From Ornithinimicrobium sp. (lineage in GTDB: Bacteria; Actinomycetota; Actinomycetes; Actinomycetales; Dermatophilaceae): a DNA stretch of 64,000 nucleotides. The stretch is from positions 27,345 through 91,344 of the forward strand of contig NZ_JAUNVI010000001.1 in NCBI RefSeq assembly GCF_030537745.1, given 5' to 3'. This document shows, piece after piece, positions 1-9,078 of the stretch. The notes under the pieces were generated by a model. That model did not search any database. It was given only the letters and a program-made list of their open reading frames with translations, and was not told the DNA's origin. Each line of letters opens with the position of its first letter. Position 1 is the first letter of the stretch. The position numbers were made by a program, and so were the translations under genes.

Positions 1-100
1 CGGCGCCCCCGCGGCCCTGGGGGGTACGCCCGGGGGGGGGGGGGGGTGGTGGGGGGCGGGCGGGGGGGGCCCCCCGGCCCCCCCCACCTCACCTGAGACG
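1..100. repeat. G/C homopolymer-rich window edge
   Basis: The first 100 bases hold a run of 15 G at 32-46 and several further long G and C runs. No gene or ordered repeat unit is visible. The composition is unlike the rest of the window and fits a low-quality contig end better than biology. Confidence 0.6.
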
Positions 101-247
101 TGAGCCGTTCAACCGCTCCCGACACGAAGATGCCGGGCCTCAGCCGCTTCGGTCGCCCGCCATCTGCTGGACGTGCGTGACATACTCCACAACCGGCGCG
201 TCGAGCGAAAGCTTGGACGGGGGCGGATCGTGCGGTATGCATGGCCC

Positions 248-700
248 ATGACTTCTCGGGGGAAACAACCCATCAGGTATGTGGCAGTTGGCGCGCTCGT
301 CCTCTTCCTAACCGGCTGCACCGACGCCGGCGACGGTGACACTTCATCAGCCAGCAGCACAGCGGACAGCGTCGTGACGAGCACGAACGCCGACGAGGTG
401 GCCACGACGACGGCAGCAGCCACCCCTGAGTCCCGCTACGTCACCGCCCTGCGGACCCTGGCTGGGGCCAAGGGCAAGACGGACGAGGAACTGCTCAAGA
501 TCGGCAACGAAATCTGCACTCACCTGGACAACGGCAAGACGATCGAGGACATGGCGCTCGCCGCGCAGAAGATCAAGGACCCCGCAGAGCGTGAGCTAGG
601 CGCAGGCCAGATCGCCGTCGCGATACCGACGCTGTGTCCCCAGCACCTGCCGGACCTCGCCCGCTTCGTCGAGGAACAGAAGGCGCAACAGACCTCCTAA
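248..700 (+). CDS. DUF732 lipoprotein
   Basis: A predicted exported lipoprotein of about 150 residues. From the ATG at 248 there is a short basic N-terminus, a hydrophobic stretch and a lipobox LTGC, then a Ser/Thr/Ala-rich linker and a compact C-terminal domain with two cysteines (EICTHL and PTLCPQ). That pattern matches DUF732, a small disulfide domain common in mycobacterial secreted proteins. An in-frame start at 173 would add 25 residues before the signal peptide and is less likely. The gene stands alone, downstream of the G/C-rich edge. The function of DUF732 is unknown; the lipid anchor implies attachment to the outer face of the membrane. Confidence 0.75.
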   Translation: MTSRGKQPIRYVAVGALVLFLTGCTDAGDGDTSSASSTADSVVTSTNADEVATTTAAATPESRYVTALRTLAGAKGKTDEELLKIGNEICTHLDNGKTIEDMALAAQKIKDPAERELGAGQIAVAIPTLCPQHLPDLARFVEEQKAQQTS

Positions 701-806
701 GAGCCGTGGGACCGGGATTGCGGTTGCCTGACAAATAGGTGATCGCCCAGGGGTGATGAGATCATCGAGTGGTTTGCCGTCCCGTCTCATGAAAGGGGTC
801 GCCCTC

Positions 807-1457
807 GTGGCCGATCCGATCCGCAAGTACGTCGCTGAGTTCCTCGCGACCTTCCTCTTCGTCTTCACCATCATCGGCATCATCAACGCCGGAGTCGGCA
901 GCGTCAGCGCGCTCGCCATCGGCTCTGCGCTGATGGTCCTCGTCTATGCCGTCGGTCATATCTCCGGAGGCCACCTCAACCCGGCCGTGTCCCTGGCCGT
1001 CTTCATCCGCGGCCGACTCTCCGCCGTTGACCTGGGTGGTTACGTCGTCGCCCAGCTCGTCGGCGGCGCGCTGGCAGCACTCGTGAGCATGGCGATCTGG
1101 CCGTCCGCGGCCGAGGGCCTCAACTTTGAGAGCACCTCCAGCGCCTTCCTGATCGAGCTGATCTTCACCTTTATTCTCTGCTTCACCGTCCTCAATGTGG
1201 CCACCTCCAAGGACCACCCGGACAACGCCTTCTACGGCCTGGCCATCGGCTTCGCAGTCGTCGTGGGCGTCGCCGCTGGCGGCGGCATCTCCGGCGGTGC
1301 GTTCAACCCGGCAGTCGCGCTGGGTCTGGCAGTGGACGGCGTCTTCACCTGGGGAAGCCAGTGGCTGTACTTCGGCGCGGCGCTGCTCGGTGGCGCGCTG
1401 GCCGCACTGGCCTTTAACCTGCTCAACCCGCACGACCGCGAGGCTGTCGAGGTCTGA
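807..1457 (+). CDS. Aquaporin / MIP-family channel
   Basis: An integral membrane channel for water or small neutral solutes. Both half-pore NPA motifs are present: HLNPAVSLAV in the first half and AFNPAVALGL in the second, with the six-helix plus two half-helix layout of the MIP family (about 216 residues, a usual length). The GTG at 807 is chosen because a GAAAGGGG ribosome site lies 8 nt upstream; an ATG at 789 is an in-frame alternative. A strong hairpin follows the stop. Which solute it carries cannot be told from the sequence. Confidence 0.9.
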   Translation: MADPIRKYVAEFLATFLFVFTIIGIINAGVGSVSALAIGSALMVLVYAVGHISGGHLNPAVSLAVFIRGRLSAVDLGGYVVAQLVGGALAALVSMAIWPSAAEGLNFESTSSAFLIELIFTFILCFTVLNVATSKDHPDNAFYGLAIGFAVVVGVAAGGGISGGAFNPAVALGLAVDGVFTWGSQWLYFGAALLGGALAALAFNLLNPHDREAVEV

Positions 1458-1477
1458 GCCCAGCCCACCTCACCAGG

Positions 1478-1519
1478 ACCGGTGTCGGCAGCTGCTCGCT
1501 GCCCGACACCGGTCTTGTT
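1478..1519 (+). terminator. Rho-independent terminator after the aquaporin gene
   Basis: A GC-rich stem of about 15 bp (ACCGGTGTCGGCAGC pairing with GCTGCC-CGACACCGGT) with a short loop, followed by CTTGTTGT. It lies 20 nt after the stop codon. Confidence 0.75.
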
Positions 1520-1573
1520 GTCTCCCGGCACAGGCGCACAGACCCCACCGTGCCACGTGCGACCCTTACCCCC

Positions 1574-2476
1574 ATGGACCTACGAGACCTGGCGCCGCCC
1601 CTTGGGAGCGGCGTTTTTCCTCCCCCACGTTTCCTTCCCCCGCTCCTGGACAACGGGGTGCGGGGAGCCCGGAGTTGGACAGGTCTGACTTACGCGTTCG
1701 TGCCCGGCTACCGACCGCTCACCCTCGACCTGCATCGCCCGATCCACGCCAACGGGCCAGTGCCCCTGGTGATATGGATTCACGGCGGTGGATGGATCGA
1801 GGGCGATCGTCGCTACGTCCCGCTGCAGTGGGGTCAGCAGACGCTGTTCGACAAGGTCGTCGCCGCCGGGATGGCAGTAGCCACAGTCGACTACCGGCTT
1901 CTCGCCGAGGCGCCGTTTCCGGCGTGCGTCCACGACTGCGCGGCAGCGCTGCGCTACCTACGGCATCACTCCCCCGAGCTCGGCCTGAACCCCGAGCGCG
2001 TCGGTGTCTGGGGAGAGTCTGCGGGCGCACAGCTGGCGGCAATGATCGCCTTCCTCGGCAGCCGAAGGTATGTCGAGGCCTCGCTGGTCGGCTCCCTCGG
2101 CGTCGGCGCGGGCTCCCTGGGCACCTCCGCGGCCGTCCTGTTCTACGGACCGGACCAGATGGAGACGATCGCTGAAGAGGAGAACGGCCTGCACGGGCTT
2201 GGAGCCTTCGACGGCGAACGCGAGCTCGTGCGCCAGATGGCACCGATCGAGCAGGTCCACGGCGATATCCCACCCGTACTCCTCATGCACGGCGACGCCG
2301 ACGGCGTCGTCGGTGTGGAGCACAGCCGGAGGCTGCACCAGGCCTTGCAGGCAGCCGGCGTCCACGCGACGCTGGAGGTGACGCCGGGCGCCGACCACTG
2401 CTTTCTGGGCACCCCCATCGAGCCGCACCTGGACCGCGCCGTCTCGTTCCTGGGGCAGCACCTACTGGCCCGCTGA
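1574..2476 (+). CDS. Alpha/beta hydrolase (HSL/BD-FAE-like esterase)
   Basis: A predicted carboxylesterase of 300 residues. The oxyanion-hole motif HGGGW is at residues 70-74 and the nucleophile elbow GESAG has Ser149. A late HGDADGVV segment supplies the acid, and GADHCF supplies the catalytic His. The order fits the alpha/beta-hydrolase fold of the hormone-sensitive-lipase and BD-FAE-like groups. There is no signal peptide, so it is probably cytoplasmic. A GTG at 1550 would add eight residues. The substrate is unknown. Confidence 0.8.
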   Translation: MDLRDLAPPLGSGVFPPPRFLPPLLDNGVRGARSWTGLTYAFVPGYRPLTLDLHRPIHANGPVPLVIWIHGGGWIEGDRRYVPLQWGQQTLFDKVVAAGMAVATVDYRLLAEAPFPACVHDCAAALRYLRHHSPELGLNPERVGVWGESAGAQLAAMIAFLGSRRYVEASLVGSLGVGAGSLGTSAAVLFYGPDQMETIAEEENGLHGLGAFDGERELVRQMAPIEQVHGDIPPVLLMHGDADGVVGVEHSRRLHQALQAAGVHATLEVTPGADHCFLGTPIEPHLDRAVSFLGQHLLAR

Positions 2477-2586
2477 CCGTCCTGCCTGGCAAGCGACGTT
2501 CCACATCCTCCAGGGAACACGCAGGACTATCCACAGGCCGCCATGCTCCCCTACCGCGCCGCTCCCCCACCCTTGAGCATGGGCAG

Positions 2587-2931
2587 ATGACGAAGAAGCA
2601 GCCTGCGGCACCGACCAACGAGGTCCGCCTGATCGGGCGGGTGAGCGGCGATCCGACCGCTCGAACGCTGCCCAGCGGCGACGAGCTCGTCCACTTTCGC
2701 GTGGTCGTGCCACGCCCACCCCGCGCAGGTGACGGAGGGAAACGACAGGTGGACACCATCGACGTCGCGTGCTGGGCAGCTAGGGTGCGGACGAGCGCGA
2801 AGAAGCTGCCCGACGGGCAAGGGGTCGAGATCCTCGGCAGCTTGCGGCGACGGTTCTTCGCCTCAGGCGCCACCCGATCCTCGAGGTATGAGGTGGAGGC
2901 CACCAGGCTGCGCCGGGTCGGCCTCACCTGA
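2587..2931 (+). CDS. Single-stranded DNA-binding (SSB/OB-fold) protein, short
   Basis: A 114-residue OB-fold protein. It opens with NEVRLIGRVSGDPTARTLPS, the typical first strand of SSB proteins, followed by VHFRVVV and IDVACW strands. It lacks the long Gly-rich tail and acidic tip of the main replicative SSB, so it is probably a paralogue for repair or competence, or a diverged copy. It lies 20 bases upstream of the aldo/keto reductase on the same strand. Confidence 0.75.
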   Translation: MTKKQPAAPTNEVRLIGRVSGDPTARTLPSGDELVHFRVVVPRPPRAGDGGKRQVDTIDVACWAARVRTSAKKLPDGQGVEILGSLRRRFFASGATRSSRYEVEATRLRRVGLT

Positions 2932-2938
2932 GCGTGGG

Positions 2939-2944
2939 TAGCCT
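2939..2944 (+). promoter_or_regulatory. -10 hexamer, leaderless start at 2952
   Basis: TAGCCT ends 7 nt before the ATG of the aldo/keto reductase. The start codon has no Shine-Dalgarno sequence. Confidence 0.5.
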
Positions 2945-2951
2945 CGAAGCC

Positions 2952-3776
2952 ATGTTCACCCTCAACGACGGCCGCCACCTTCCGTCCATCGGCTTCGGCA
3001 CTTATCCGCTTCGCGGACAGGACGGGGTGGGGGCGATCGTCACTGCCTTGGACGCCGGTTACCGCGTGCTCGACACGGCGGTCAACTACGAGAACGAACG
3101 AGAGCTGGGTGAGGCTCTCCGGCGCAGCGTCGTCCCCCGCGAGGACGTGTGGATCACCACCAAGATCCCCGGGCGCGCGCACGAGCACAGCCGCGCCGTG
3201 GCCGCGGTGGAGGAGTCGCTGCGCGCGTTGGGAGTGGACCACGTCGATCTGGTCCTGGTGCACTGGCCGAACCCATCCGAGGGCAGGTATGTCGAGGCGT
3301 TCGACGCGCTCGTGCACTGCCGCGAGCGTGGCCTCACCAGGTCGGTCGGCGTCAGCAACTTCACTGCCAGCCACCTGGACGAGGTGATCGCTGCCACCGG
3401 CGTCACGCCGGCTGTGAACCAGATCGAGGTCCACCCGCTTTTCCCGCAGGCCGAGATGGTCGCCTCCAACGCGCAACGGGGAATTTTGACGCAGGGATGG
3501 AGCCCTCTGGGCAAGGGCGCGCCACAGTACGACTCCCCCGCCGTCCTCGAGCCGGCGGAGCGTCTCGGGGCCACTCCGGCGCAGGTGATCCTCGCCTGGC
3601 ACCTCGGCCGGGGCGTGATGCCGCTGCCCAAGTCCGCCACGCCCTCGAGGCAGCGCGAGAATCTTGCGGCGCAGGACCTTGAGCTGCTGCCTAAAGAACT
3701 GACCGCGATCACCGCGCTCGGCCGCCCCGATGGTCGCCTCTTCGACGGCGACCCGCTGACCCACGAGGAAAGATGA
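2952..3776 (+). CDS. Aldo/keto reductase
   Basis: A cytoplasmic NADPH-dependent reductase of 274 residues in the 2,5-diketo-gluconate reductase-like branch. The catalytic tetrad is visible: Asp41, Tyr46 (DTAVNYENE), Lys71 (TTKIPG) and His104 (LVLVHWPNP). GVSNF and the late cofactor region PLPKSAT are also present. The ATG at 2952 is preferred over the GTG at 2934 because the longer form has no ribosome site and a -10-like hexamer lies just upstream of the ATG. The carbonyl substrate cannot be predicted. Confidence 0.9.
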   Translation: MFTLNDGRHLPSIGFGTYPLRGQDGVGAIVTALDAGYRVLDTAVNYENERELGEALRRSVVPREDVWITTKIPGRAHEHSRAVAAVEESLRALGVDHVDLVLVHWPNPSEGRYVEAFDALVHCRERGLTRSVGVSNFTASHLDEVIAATGVTPAVNQIEVHPLFPQAEMVASNAQRGILTQGWSPLGKGAPQYDSPAVLEPAERLGATPAQVILAWHLGRGVMPLPKSATPSRQRENLAAQDLELLPKELTAITALGRPDGRLFDGDPLTHEER

Positions 3777-3783
3777 AAGACTC

Positions 3784-3816
3784 GAACTAGAGCCGAGCTA
3801 GAGCAGAGTTAGAGCA
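3784..3816. repeat. Three tandem 11-bp units between convergent genes
   Basis: Three adjacent near-copies of GAGCTAGAGCA with a period of exactly 11 bases (third and fourth positions vary). They fill the gap after the aldo/keto reductase and cover the stop codon of the convergent acyltransferase. Confidence 0.6.
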
Positions 3817-4882
3817 CGGCCCGCACCCAGGGCACCTTGCGCAGAGGCAGCACCAGCAGCGTCGTCACCAGACTCACCACCACGATGCGGACCAGCAGCA
3901 ACGGCCAGCTCGTGACCGGAGGGCCGAGCAACCCGGTGTCCGTCCCGACGATCAGCACGAGGAAGTGCAAGGTGAAGATGCCCATCGTCGCCAGGGCCAC
4001 CGGCTCGGCATACCTCAGCACGGACGCCGAGGTGAGCACGTCCAGCGCTCCGCCGGGACGGATCATGGTCTGGGCGAGCAGGATGATCAGCACGGACAGC
4101 ACCGCGACCGTCGGGCTGTAGTAGTGCGCCCCAGACCAAGATTCCAGCCACGCTGCCGCAGGATTCTTCCACTGCCAGGTCAGCAGCGTCATCAGCGAAA
4201 TGACGACCAGGAGAGTCGGCCACACCCAGCGGCGCGGCAGCACCACACCCCGCAGTGCCCAGCCCATCAGGTAGGCACCCAGGTAAGGCAGCCACCAGGT
4301 CCACGCGCTATGAGTCACGCCGATCCGTGCTCCGTCAGTGCCCAGCGGCCACGTGGACAAGATCGGGACGGCATAGGCGATCACCGCCCCGGCGACCCAT
4401 TCGCGCCGCCCCGCTCGGCCGATCCAGGGCACCAGCACCGGCGTGAGCACGGACAGGCCGAGCACGATCCACAGGAAGTACAGATGTGGCGCCACCTGAC
4501 CCTGGACGACCTTGGCCAGGCCGTCCCGCCAGCCGTCCAACCAGCCCTCGCGGGTCTGGGCCATGTAGGTCAGATAGACCAGGTGCCACACCACCAGCGC
4601 CGGGAGCAGCCGCCACACGCGTTTGCGCAGATAGGGGCCGCTTCCCCGAAACTTCGCCGGATCCAGGGACAGCGCACCGGAGATCATCACGAAGACGGGC
4701 ACGGCCCAGATGAAGGGCAGGTCGAGCGCACGCGCTACCCAGCCGTCGACGGAGGTCATCGACCGCGCCGACGACGCGGTGGCACCGGCGGAGTGGATCG
4801 CGACGACCCCGTAGATCGCGATGATCCGCAACCAGGTCACCCAGGCCAGGGACGCGGTCGACGTCGAGGTCTGTGCACTCAC
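3809..4882 (-). CDS. Acyltransferase family 3 membrane protein
   Basis: A 357-residue polytopic protein with about ten hydrophobic segments. The first helix carries WLRIIAIYGVVAIHSAG, the Arg and His signature of acyltransferase-3 (OafA/NodX-type) enzymes, which O-acylate surface sugars or peptidoglycan using a cytoplasmic acyl donor. The start is a GTG at 4882. The gene is divergent from the mutarotase, with 38 bases between the two start codons, and has no polysaccharide operon next to it. The acceptor is unknown. Confidence 0.8.
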   Translation of the reverse strand: MSAQTSTSTASLAWVTWLRIIAIYGVVAIHSAGATASSARSMTSVDGWVARALDLPFIWAVPVFVMISGALSLDPAKFRGSGPYLRKRVWRLLPALVVWHLVYLTYMAQTREGWLDGWRDGLAKVVQGQVAPHLYFLWIVLGLSVLTPVLVPWIGRAGRREWVAGAVIAYAVPILSTWPLGTDGARIGVTHSAWTWWLPYLGAYLMGWALRGVVLPRRWVWPTLLVVISLMTLLTWQWKNPAAAWLESWSGAHYYSPTVAVLSVLIILLAQTMIRPGGALDVLTSASVLRYAEPVALATMGIFTLHFLVLIVGTDTGLLGPPVTSWPLLLVRIVVVSLVTTLLVLPLRKVPWVRAVL

Positions 4883-4908
4883 GGCACAACCCTGTCACGC
4901 CGGCGACC

Positions 4909-4914
4909 TACCCT
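4909..4914 (+). promoter_or_regulatory. -10 hexamer, leaderless start at 4921
   Basis: TACCCT ends 6 nt before the ATG of the mutarotase gene. No ribosome site is visible. Confidence 0.55.
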
Positions 4915-4920
4915 TGCACC

Positions 4921-5763
4921 ATGGCCGCCCTGACACCACGCACCCACCAGACCGACCGCTCCGTCCTGGTGGCCTACGACTTCGGCGCCCACCTGACCCA
5001 GTGGCGCGTCGACGGCAAGCCGGTGATCTGGTGCAGCCCCGCGGCCGTGCTCGACGGTTCGTCGGCCATGCGGGGCGGCGTCCCGATCTGCTTCCCGTGG
5101 TTCGCGGCAGGCCGCACCGCCGACCGCTCCCCCAGCCACGGGCTCGTACGGACCGCGACGTGGCGATCGGCGGACCCGCGCGACGGCGAGGTGTGGGCCT
5201 GGGTGCTCACCTCAGACGACGTCGCAGACGGTCCCATGGCACCGCACGAGACGCCGTTCGAGCTCAGGTATGCCGTGTCCCTCACGGAGGTGGACGAGCC
5301 GGCCCTGCACGTAGCCCTGTCGATCAGCAACCCAGGATCGGAGCCACTCGAGGTGGAGGCTGCTCTCCATACCTATCTGGGCGTCTCGGACGTGCGGCAG
5401 GTCCAGGTGCTGGGGCTGGAGGAGGCAGGCTATCTGGACAAGGTGACGGGCGGTCGTGCGGTGCAGAGGGGGACCTTGCGGATCGACGGCGAGACCGACC
5501 GGGTCTATGACCGGTCAGGAGTGGTCCGAGTGCTGGACTCGGGCGGGGACCGCGAAGTCCACGTCCACCCGGAGGGGGCGACCCAGACCGTGGTCTGGAA
5601 CCCCGGCGCGGACAAAGCCGCGCATATGGCGGACGTCGGCGACGGCTGGCGTTCCTTCGTCTGCATTGAGACCGCGGCCACTGGTGAGCTCGGGCTCACC
5701 ATCACCCCAGGGCAGCGCCGTGAGATCGGGTGCGTTCTGCAGGCCAGATCACCGCACGTGTGA
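4921..5763 (+). CDS. D-hexose-6-phosphate mutarotase (aldose 1-epimerase-like)
   Basis: It interconverts the anomers of hexose 6-phosphates in the cytoplasm. At 280 residues it has the family length. GGVPICFPWF and SHGLVRTATW (catalytic His73) match the YeaD-type signature, and EAALHTYL plus CIETA supply the second His and the Glu expected of the galactose-mutarotase fold. The ATG at 4921 is used; upstream in-frame codons run back into the divergent acyltransferase start. An AI-2E permease gene follows 14 bases after the stop. Confidence 0.88.
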   Translation: MAALTPRTHQTDRSVLVAYDFGAHLTQWRVDGKPVIWCSPAAVLDGSSAMRGGVPICFPWFAAGRTADRSPSHGLVRTATWRSADPRDGEVWAWVLTSDDVADGPMAPHETPFELRYAVSLTEVDEPALHVALSISNPGSEPLEVEAALHTYLGVSDVRQVQVLGLEEAGYLDKVTGGRAVQRGTLRIDGETDRVYDRSGVVRVLDSGGDREVHVHPEGATQTVVWNPGADKAAHMADVGDGWRSFVCIETAATGELGLTITPGQRREIGCVLQARSPHV

Positions 5764-5777
5764 CACGCTGAACCCCG

Positions 5778-7250
5778 ATGGATGAGACCAGCAGACCCAT
5801 GGAACCGGACGACCCAAAGGCATATAGCCCAGAGGCGTACGACGGCCCCGGCGTCGACCGCGGCATGCTCATCCTTCAGGGGTTGCGTGGGGCGGCGGCC
5901 TGGTCATGGCGGTTCCTGCTGGTCGCTGGTGCGCTCTTCGCCATCTTCTATCTGATCGGCAAGGTCTGGGTAGGGGTCCTTCCGCTCCTGCTGGCGCTGC
6001 TGGTCTCCACGGTGCTCTGGCCGATCGTCCGCTGGCTCAAAGCGCATCGCGTGCCGTCCGCGCTCGCCGCCGGCCTGGTCCTGTTGTTCTCCGTCCTGGG
6101 ACTGCTCGGCATCCTCGCCGCGATCGCGCCCACCGTCGTCGACCAGGGCGAGCTCATCGTCCACCAGGCCGCTGACGGACTCCAACTGTTGACGGACCGG
6201 CTCGCCGGTCCGCCCTTCAACGTGCAGAACGATCAGGTCACAGCGTATGTCGACAAGGCGACCGCGTGGCTCCAGGAACAGGCGACGCGTATCGCAGCCG
6301 GCGTGCTGACGGGTGTCTCTACGGTTGGCTCGATCCTGGTCACATTCGCGCTGACGGTCGTCCTCACTTTCTTCTTCCTCAAGGACGGGGAGCGGTTCTC
6401 GCCCTGGATGCGGCGCTTCGTCGGCCCAACTGCCGGGATGCACTTGACCGAGGCGTCTGCCAGGGTGTGGCGAACGCTCGGTGGCTTCATCAAGGCACAG
6501 GCGCTGGTGTCGCTGGTGGACGCGTTCTTCATCGGTCTGGGCCTGTGGTGGCTAAATATCCCGATGGCCTTCGTCCTGGCGCTCATCACCTTTATCGCTG
6601 GCTTCATCCCGATCGTCGGCGCCGTGACGGCCGGGTCGCTCGCGATCTTGGTGGCCCTGGTCTCCCTCGGCTGGAACACCGCACTGTGGGTGCTGGTCCT
6701 CGTCCTGGTAGTGCAGCAACTCGAAGGCAACGTCCTCTCCCCCGCGATCCAGGGGCGGACGATGGAGTTGCATCCAGCCATCGTCATCCTGGTCGTCGTG
6801 GCCGGCGGTGCCCGCTGGGGCATCGTCGGAGCGTTCCTGGCCGTGCCGATGGCCGCGGCCGTCGTCACCGTGATCCGCTATGGAAGCGAGCACCTCGACC
6901 TGAGGACCGGCAGAGTTCGGGCCACCGACCTGTCCCAGCGCACCCCGGAGGGTCGCGCTGCAGCCGAGCTTGCCGAGCAGATCGCGCCGGTCTTTCAGCT
7001 CCGGGCAAAGCAGGCCTTCGAACAGGCCGAAGGCGAGCGCGGAGAGGCGCGGCAGGTGGTCACCAGTGACAGCCGCTCGGAGCGGACCGGAGCCTTCCGT
7101 GACCGTTTCCTGACCCCCCTCCTGCGGCGGGGAGAAGGCCGCGATGTTCCGGTGGCCAACGAAGATGCTAGGGCTGCTGATCTCGCCGAAGTTGACCTCA
7201 CCGCAGAACCGGACGGCCATCCCCCGGGCACACTTCCCCCACGCGCCTGA
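5778..7250 (+). CDS. AI-2E family transporter / PerM-like permease
   Basis: A 490-residue polytopic membrane protein. Hydrophobic segments fill roughly residues 30-375, with the paired N-terminal helices, a soluble loop around residues 125-165 and the conserved late block QQLEGNVLSPAIQGR diagnostic of the family. The C-terminal 110 residues are charged and low in complexity, longer than in most relatives. Members are described as autoinducer-2 exporters or Na+/H+ antiporters. Neither role can be assigned here. Confidence 0.88.
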   Translation: MDETSRPMEPDDPKAYSPEAYDGPGVDRGMLILQGLRGAAAWSWRFLLVAGALFAIFYLIGKVWVGVLPLLLALLVSTVLWPIVRWLKAHRVPSALAAGLVLLFSVLGLLGILAAIAPTVVDQGELIVHQAADGLQLLTDRLAGPPFNVQNDQVTAYVDKATAWLQEQATRIAAGVLTGVSTVGSILVTFALTVVLTFFFLKDGERFSPWMRRFVGPTAGMHLTEASARVWRTLGGFIKAQALVSLVDAFFIGLGLWWLNIPMAFVLALITFIAGFIPIVGAVTAGSLAILVALVSLGWNTALWVLVLVLVVQQLEGNVLSPAIQGRTMELHPAIVILVVVAGGARWGIVGAFLAVPMAAAVVTVIRYGSEHLDLRTGRVRATDLSQRTPEGRAAAELAEQIAPVFQLRAKQAFEQAEGERGEARQVVTSDSRSERTGAFRDRFLTPLLRRGEGRDVPVANEDARAADLAEVDLTAEPDGHPPGTLPPRA

Positions 7251-7293
7251 GGGCGCTGAGGGGGACATCATCCCAACGCGCCCAGCCCACGCA

Positions 7294-7330
7294 GAGCGGG
7301 CACCTCAGCACAACGCTGAGATGCCCGCTC
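7294..7330. terminator. Bidirectional terminator hairpin
   Basis: GAGCGGGCACCTCAGC pairs with GCTGAGATGCCCGCTC around an ACAAC loop, one mismatch in 16 bp. It sits between the converging AI-2E permease and CsbD genes. Confidence 0.7.
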
Positions 7331-7366
7331 GGTGCACTGCTGCTGCCGTGTCGGCAGCGTCAGAGG

Positions 7367-7552
7367 TCAGCGGTCGGTGGCGTCCTTGAACGCGTCCTTA
7401 CCCTTTTCCACGGACTGCTTCACGTTCGCCTCGGCCTGGTCCATGTGTCCCTCGGCCTCCAGGCTGGCGTTGTCGGTCGCGTCGCCGATGTGCTCCTTGG
7501 CCTTGCCCTTCGCCTCTTCGGCAGCGTTCGAGATCTTGTCGCCCATACCCAT
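7367..7552 (-). CDS. CsbD-like stress protein
   Basis: A 61-residue, very hydrophilic, Ala/Lys/Asp/Glu-rich protein with the CsbD pattern (GMGDKISNAAEEAKGKAKE, then a second similar amphipathic stretch). CsbD proteins are general-stress, sigma-B-type genes of unknown mechanism and are probably disordered. A GGAG ribosome site lies 7 nt before the ATG at 7552. The gene is monocistronic. Confidence 0.85.
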   Translation of the reverse strand: MGMGDKISNAAEEAKGKAKEHIGDATDNASLEAEGHMDQAEANVKQSVEKGKDAFKDATDR

Positions 7553-7650
7553 GGTGTCGCTCCTTCATTGAGGGTTGATGTACCTCTACTCTCGGCGCAC
7601 CCCCCACGAGTCGCAACTCCAACCGCCCTTCGATGTGCGAAAGTCCTCTC

Positions 7651-9042
7651 ATGAGTGCGGAGACGGGCATCGTCCGGGCAGACCCGAAGGTGGAGCGGAC
7701 GCGGGCCCACCAACGCGCCTGGGGATGGTACGACTGGGCCAACTCCGCCTATGTCACGACGACCGGCACCGTCCTGATCAGCCCCTATCTGACCGCGCTG
7801 GCCAGGGCGGACGCGTGCCCGGACCTGCCGACGGGCGGGGTCTGCACCATCGACCTGTCGGTGCTGGGCGTCCCGATCGCCGTGGGGTCGCTGGCTCCTT
7901 ACACGATCACCGTCGCTACCCTCGTCTCGGCGATCTTCCTGCTTTTCGTCGGCGCGATCGCCGACCGCCACCCGCGCCCGACCCAGCTGATGGGTGGCCT
8001 GGCCTGGGTCGGCGCCGCGGCCGCGTCGGCCATGTTCTTCCTGCAGGGCGACAACTGGGAGCTCGGCGTCCTGCTGGTCGTCATCGCCAACCTCTGTTTG
8101 GGCGCTTCGACCGTCGTCTACGACGCGCTCCTGACACGGGTGGCGCATCCCGATGACCGTGACAAGGTGTCTTCCCGTGGCTGGGCTCTGGGTTATCTGG
8201 GTGGCGGGATCCTGCTCGCCCTCAACCTGGCCCTGATGCAGCTGCACGAGAGCCTCGGCCTGAGCTACGGGATGGCCATCCGGCTGTCCCTGCTCTCTGC
8301 GGGGCTGTGGTGGGCGATCTTCACCCTGATCCCCGTGCTCGGCCTCCGAGCCATCCGTGGCACCACCGCCACCCCGATCGATCGAGGCGAGGGCATCATC
8401 GGCGGCAGCTTCACTCAGCTGCGCCACACCCTCGGTGAGCTGCGGAACTACCCTCAGACCCTGACCTTCCTGCTGGCCTACCTGTTTTTCAACGACGGCA
8501 TCCAGACCGTCATCTCCTCAGCCAGTCTCTACGGCACCGAAGCTCTGGGGTTTGAGACCAGCCAGATGATCATCACGATCCTGCTGGTCCAGTTCGTCGC
8601 GTTCGGTGGCGCGCTCGCCTTCGGTGGCCTCGCTTCGAAGTTTGGCGCCAAACGCACGGTGCTGGGAGGCATCGTGATGTGGACCTTCGTCGTCGCGTTT
8701 GCCTACTTCGTGCCACGGGGAGCCTTCGTCATCTGGCTCATCTGTGCGGTCTTCATTGGCACCGTGCTGGGTGGCACCCAGGCCCTGTCCCGCTCGCTCT
8801 ACTCCCAGCTGGTGCCGCGAGGACGCGAGTCGGAATTCTTCAGCTTCTATCAGGCCATGGAGCGAGGCACGAGCTGGTTCGGCACGCTGGCCTTCGGGCT
8901 CACCTACCAGTTCACCGGTTCCTACCGTCCGGCGATCCTGGTGACGATCTTCTTCTTCGTCGTCGGTGGCCTGATCCTGACCCGGGTCCGGGTCCGCGAG
9001 GGGATCGCGGCGGCGGGCAACGAGCAACCGCGGATCGTCTAG
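7651..9042 (+). CDS. MFS transporter, UMF1/Atg22-like
   Basis: A twelve-helix permease of 463 residues. The opening block AWGWYDWANSAYVTT is the hallmark of the UMF1 (vacuole effluxer Atg22-like) family. The central domain-linker region holds a basic loop (residues about 230-260), and GTVLGGTQALSRSLYSQLVP in the second half is also conserved in that family. The ATG at 7651 is preferred; an ATG at 7633 adds six residues. The substrate is unknown, and amino acid efflux is only an analogy to yeast Atg22. Confidence 0.88.
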   Translation: MSAETGIVRADPKVERTRAHQRAWGWYDWANSAYVTTTGTVLISPYLTALARADACPDLPTGGVCTIDLSVLGVPIAVGSLAPYTITVATLVSAIFLLFVGAIADRHPRPTQLMGGLAWVGAAAASAMFFLQGDNWELGVLLVVIANLCLGASTVVYDALLTRVAHPDDRDKVSSRGWALGYLGGGILLALNLALMQLHESLGLSYGMAIRLSLLSAGLWWAIFTLIPVLGLRAIRGTTATPIDRGEGIIGGSFTQLRHTLGELRNYPQTLTFLLAYLFFNDGIQTVISSASLYGTEALGFETSQMIITILLVQFVAFGGALAFGGLASKFGAKRTVLGGIVMWTFVVAFAYFVPRGAFVIWLICAVFIGTVLGGTQALSRSLYSQLVPRGRESEFFSFYQAMERGTSWFGTLAFGLTYQFTGSYRPAILVTIFFFVVGGLILTRVRVREGIAAAGNEQPRIV

Positions 9043-9078
9043 GCGCCCACGCTCGTCGACGTACTGCGAAGGCGATCA

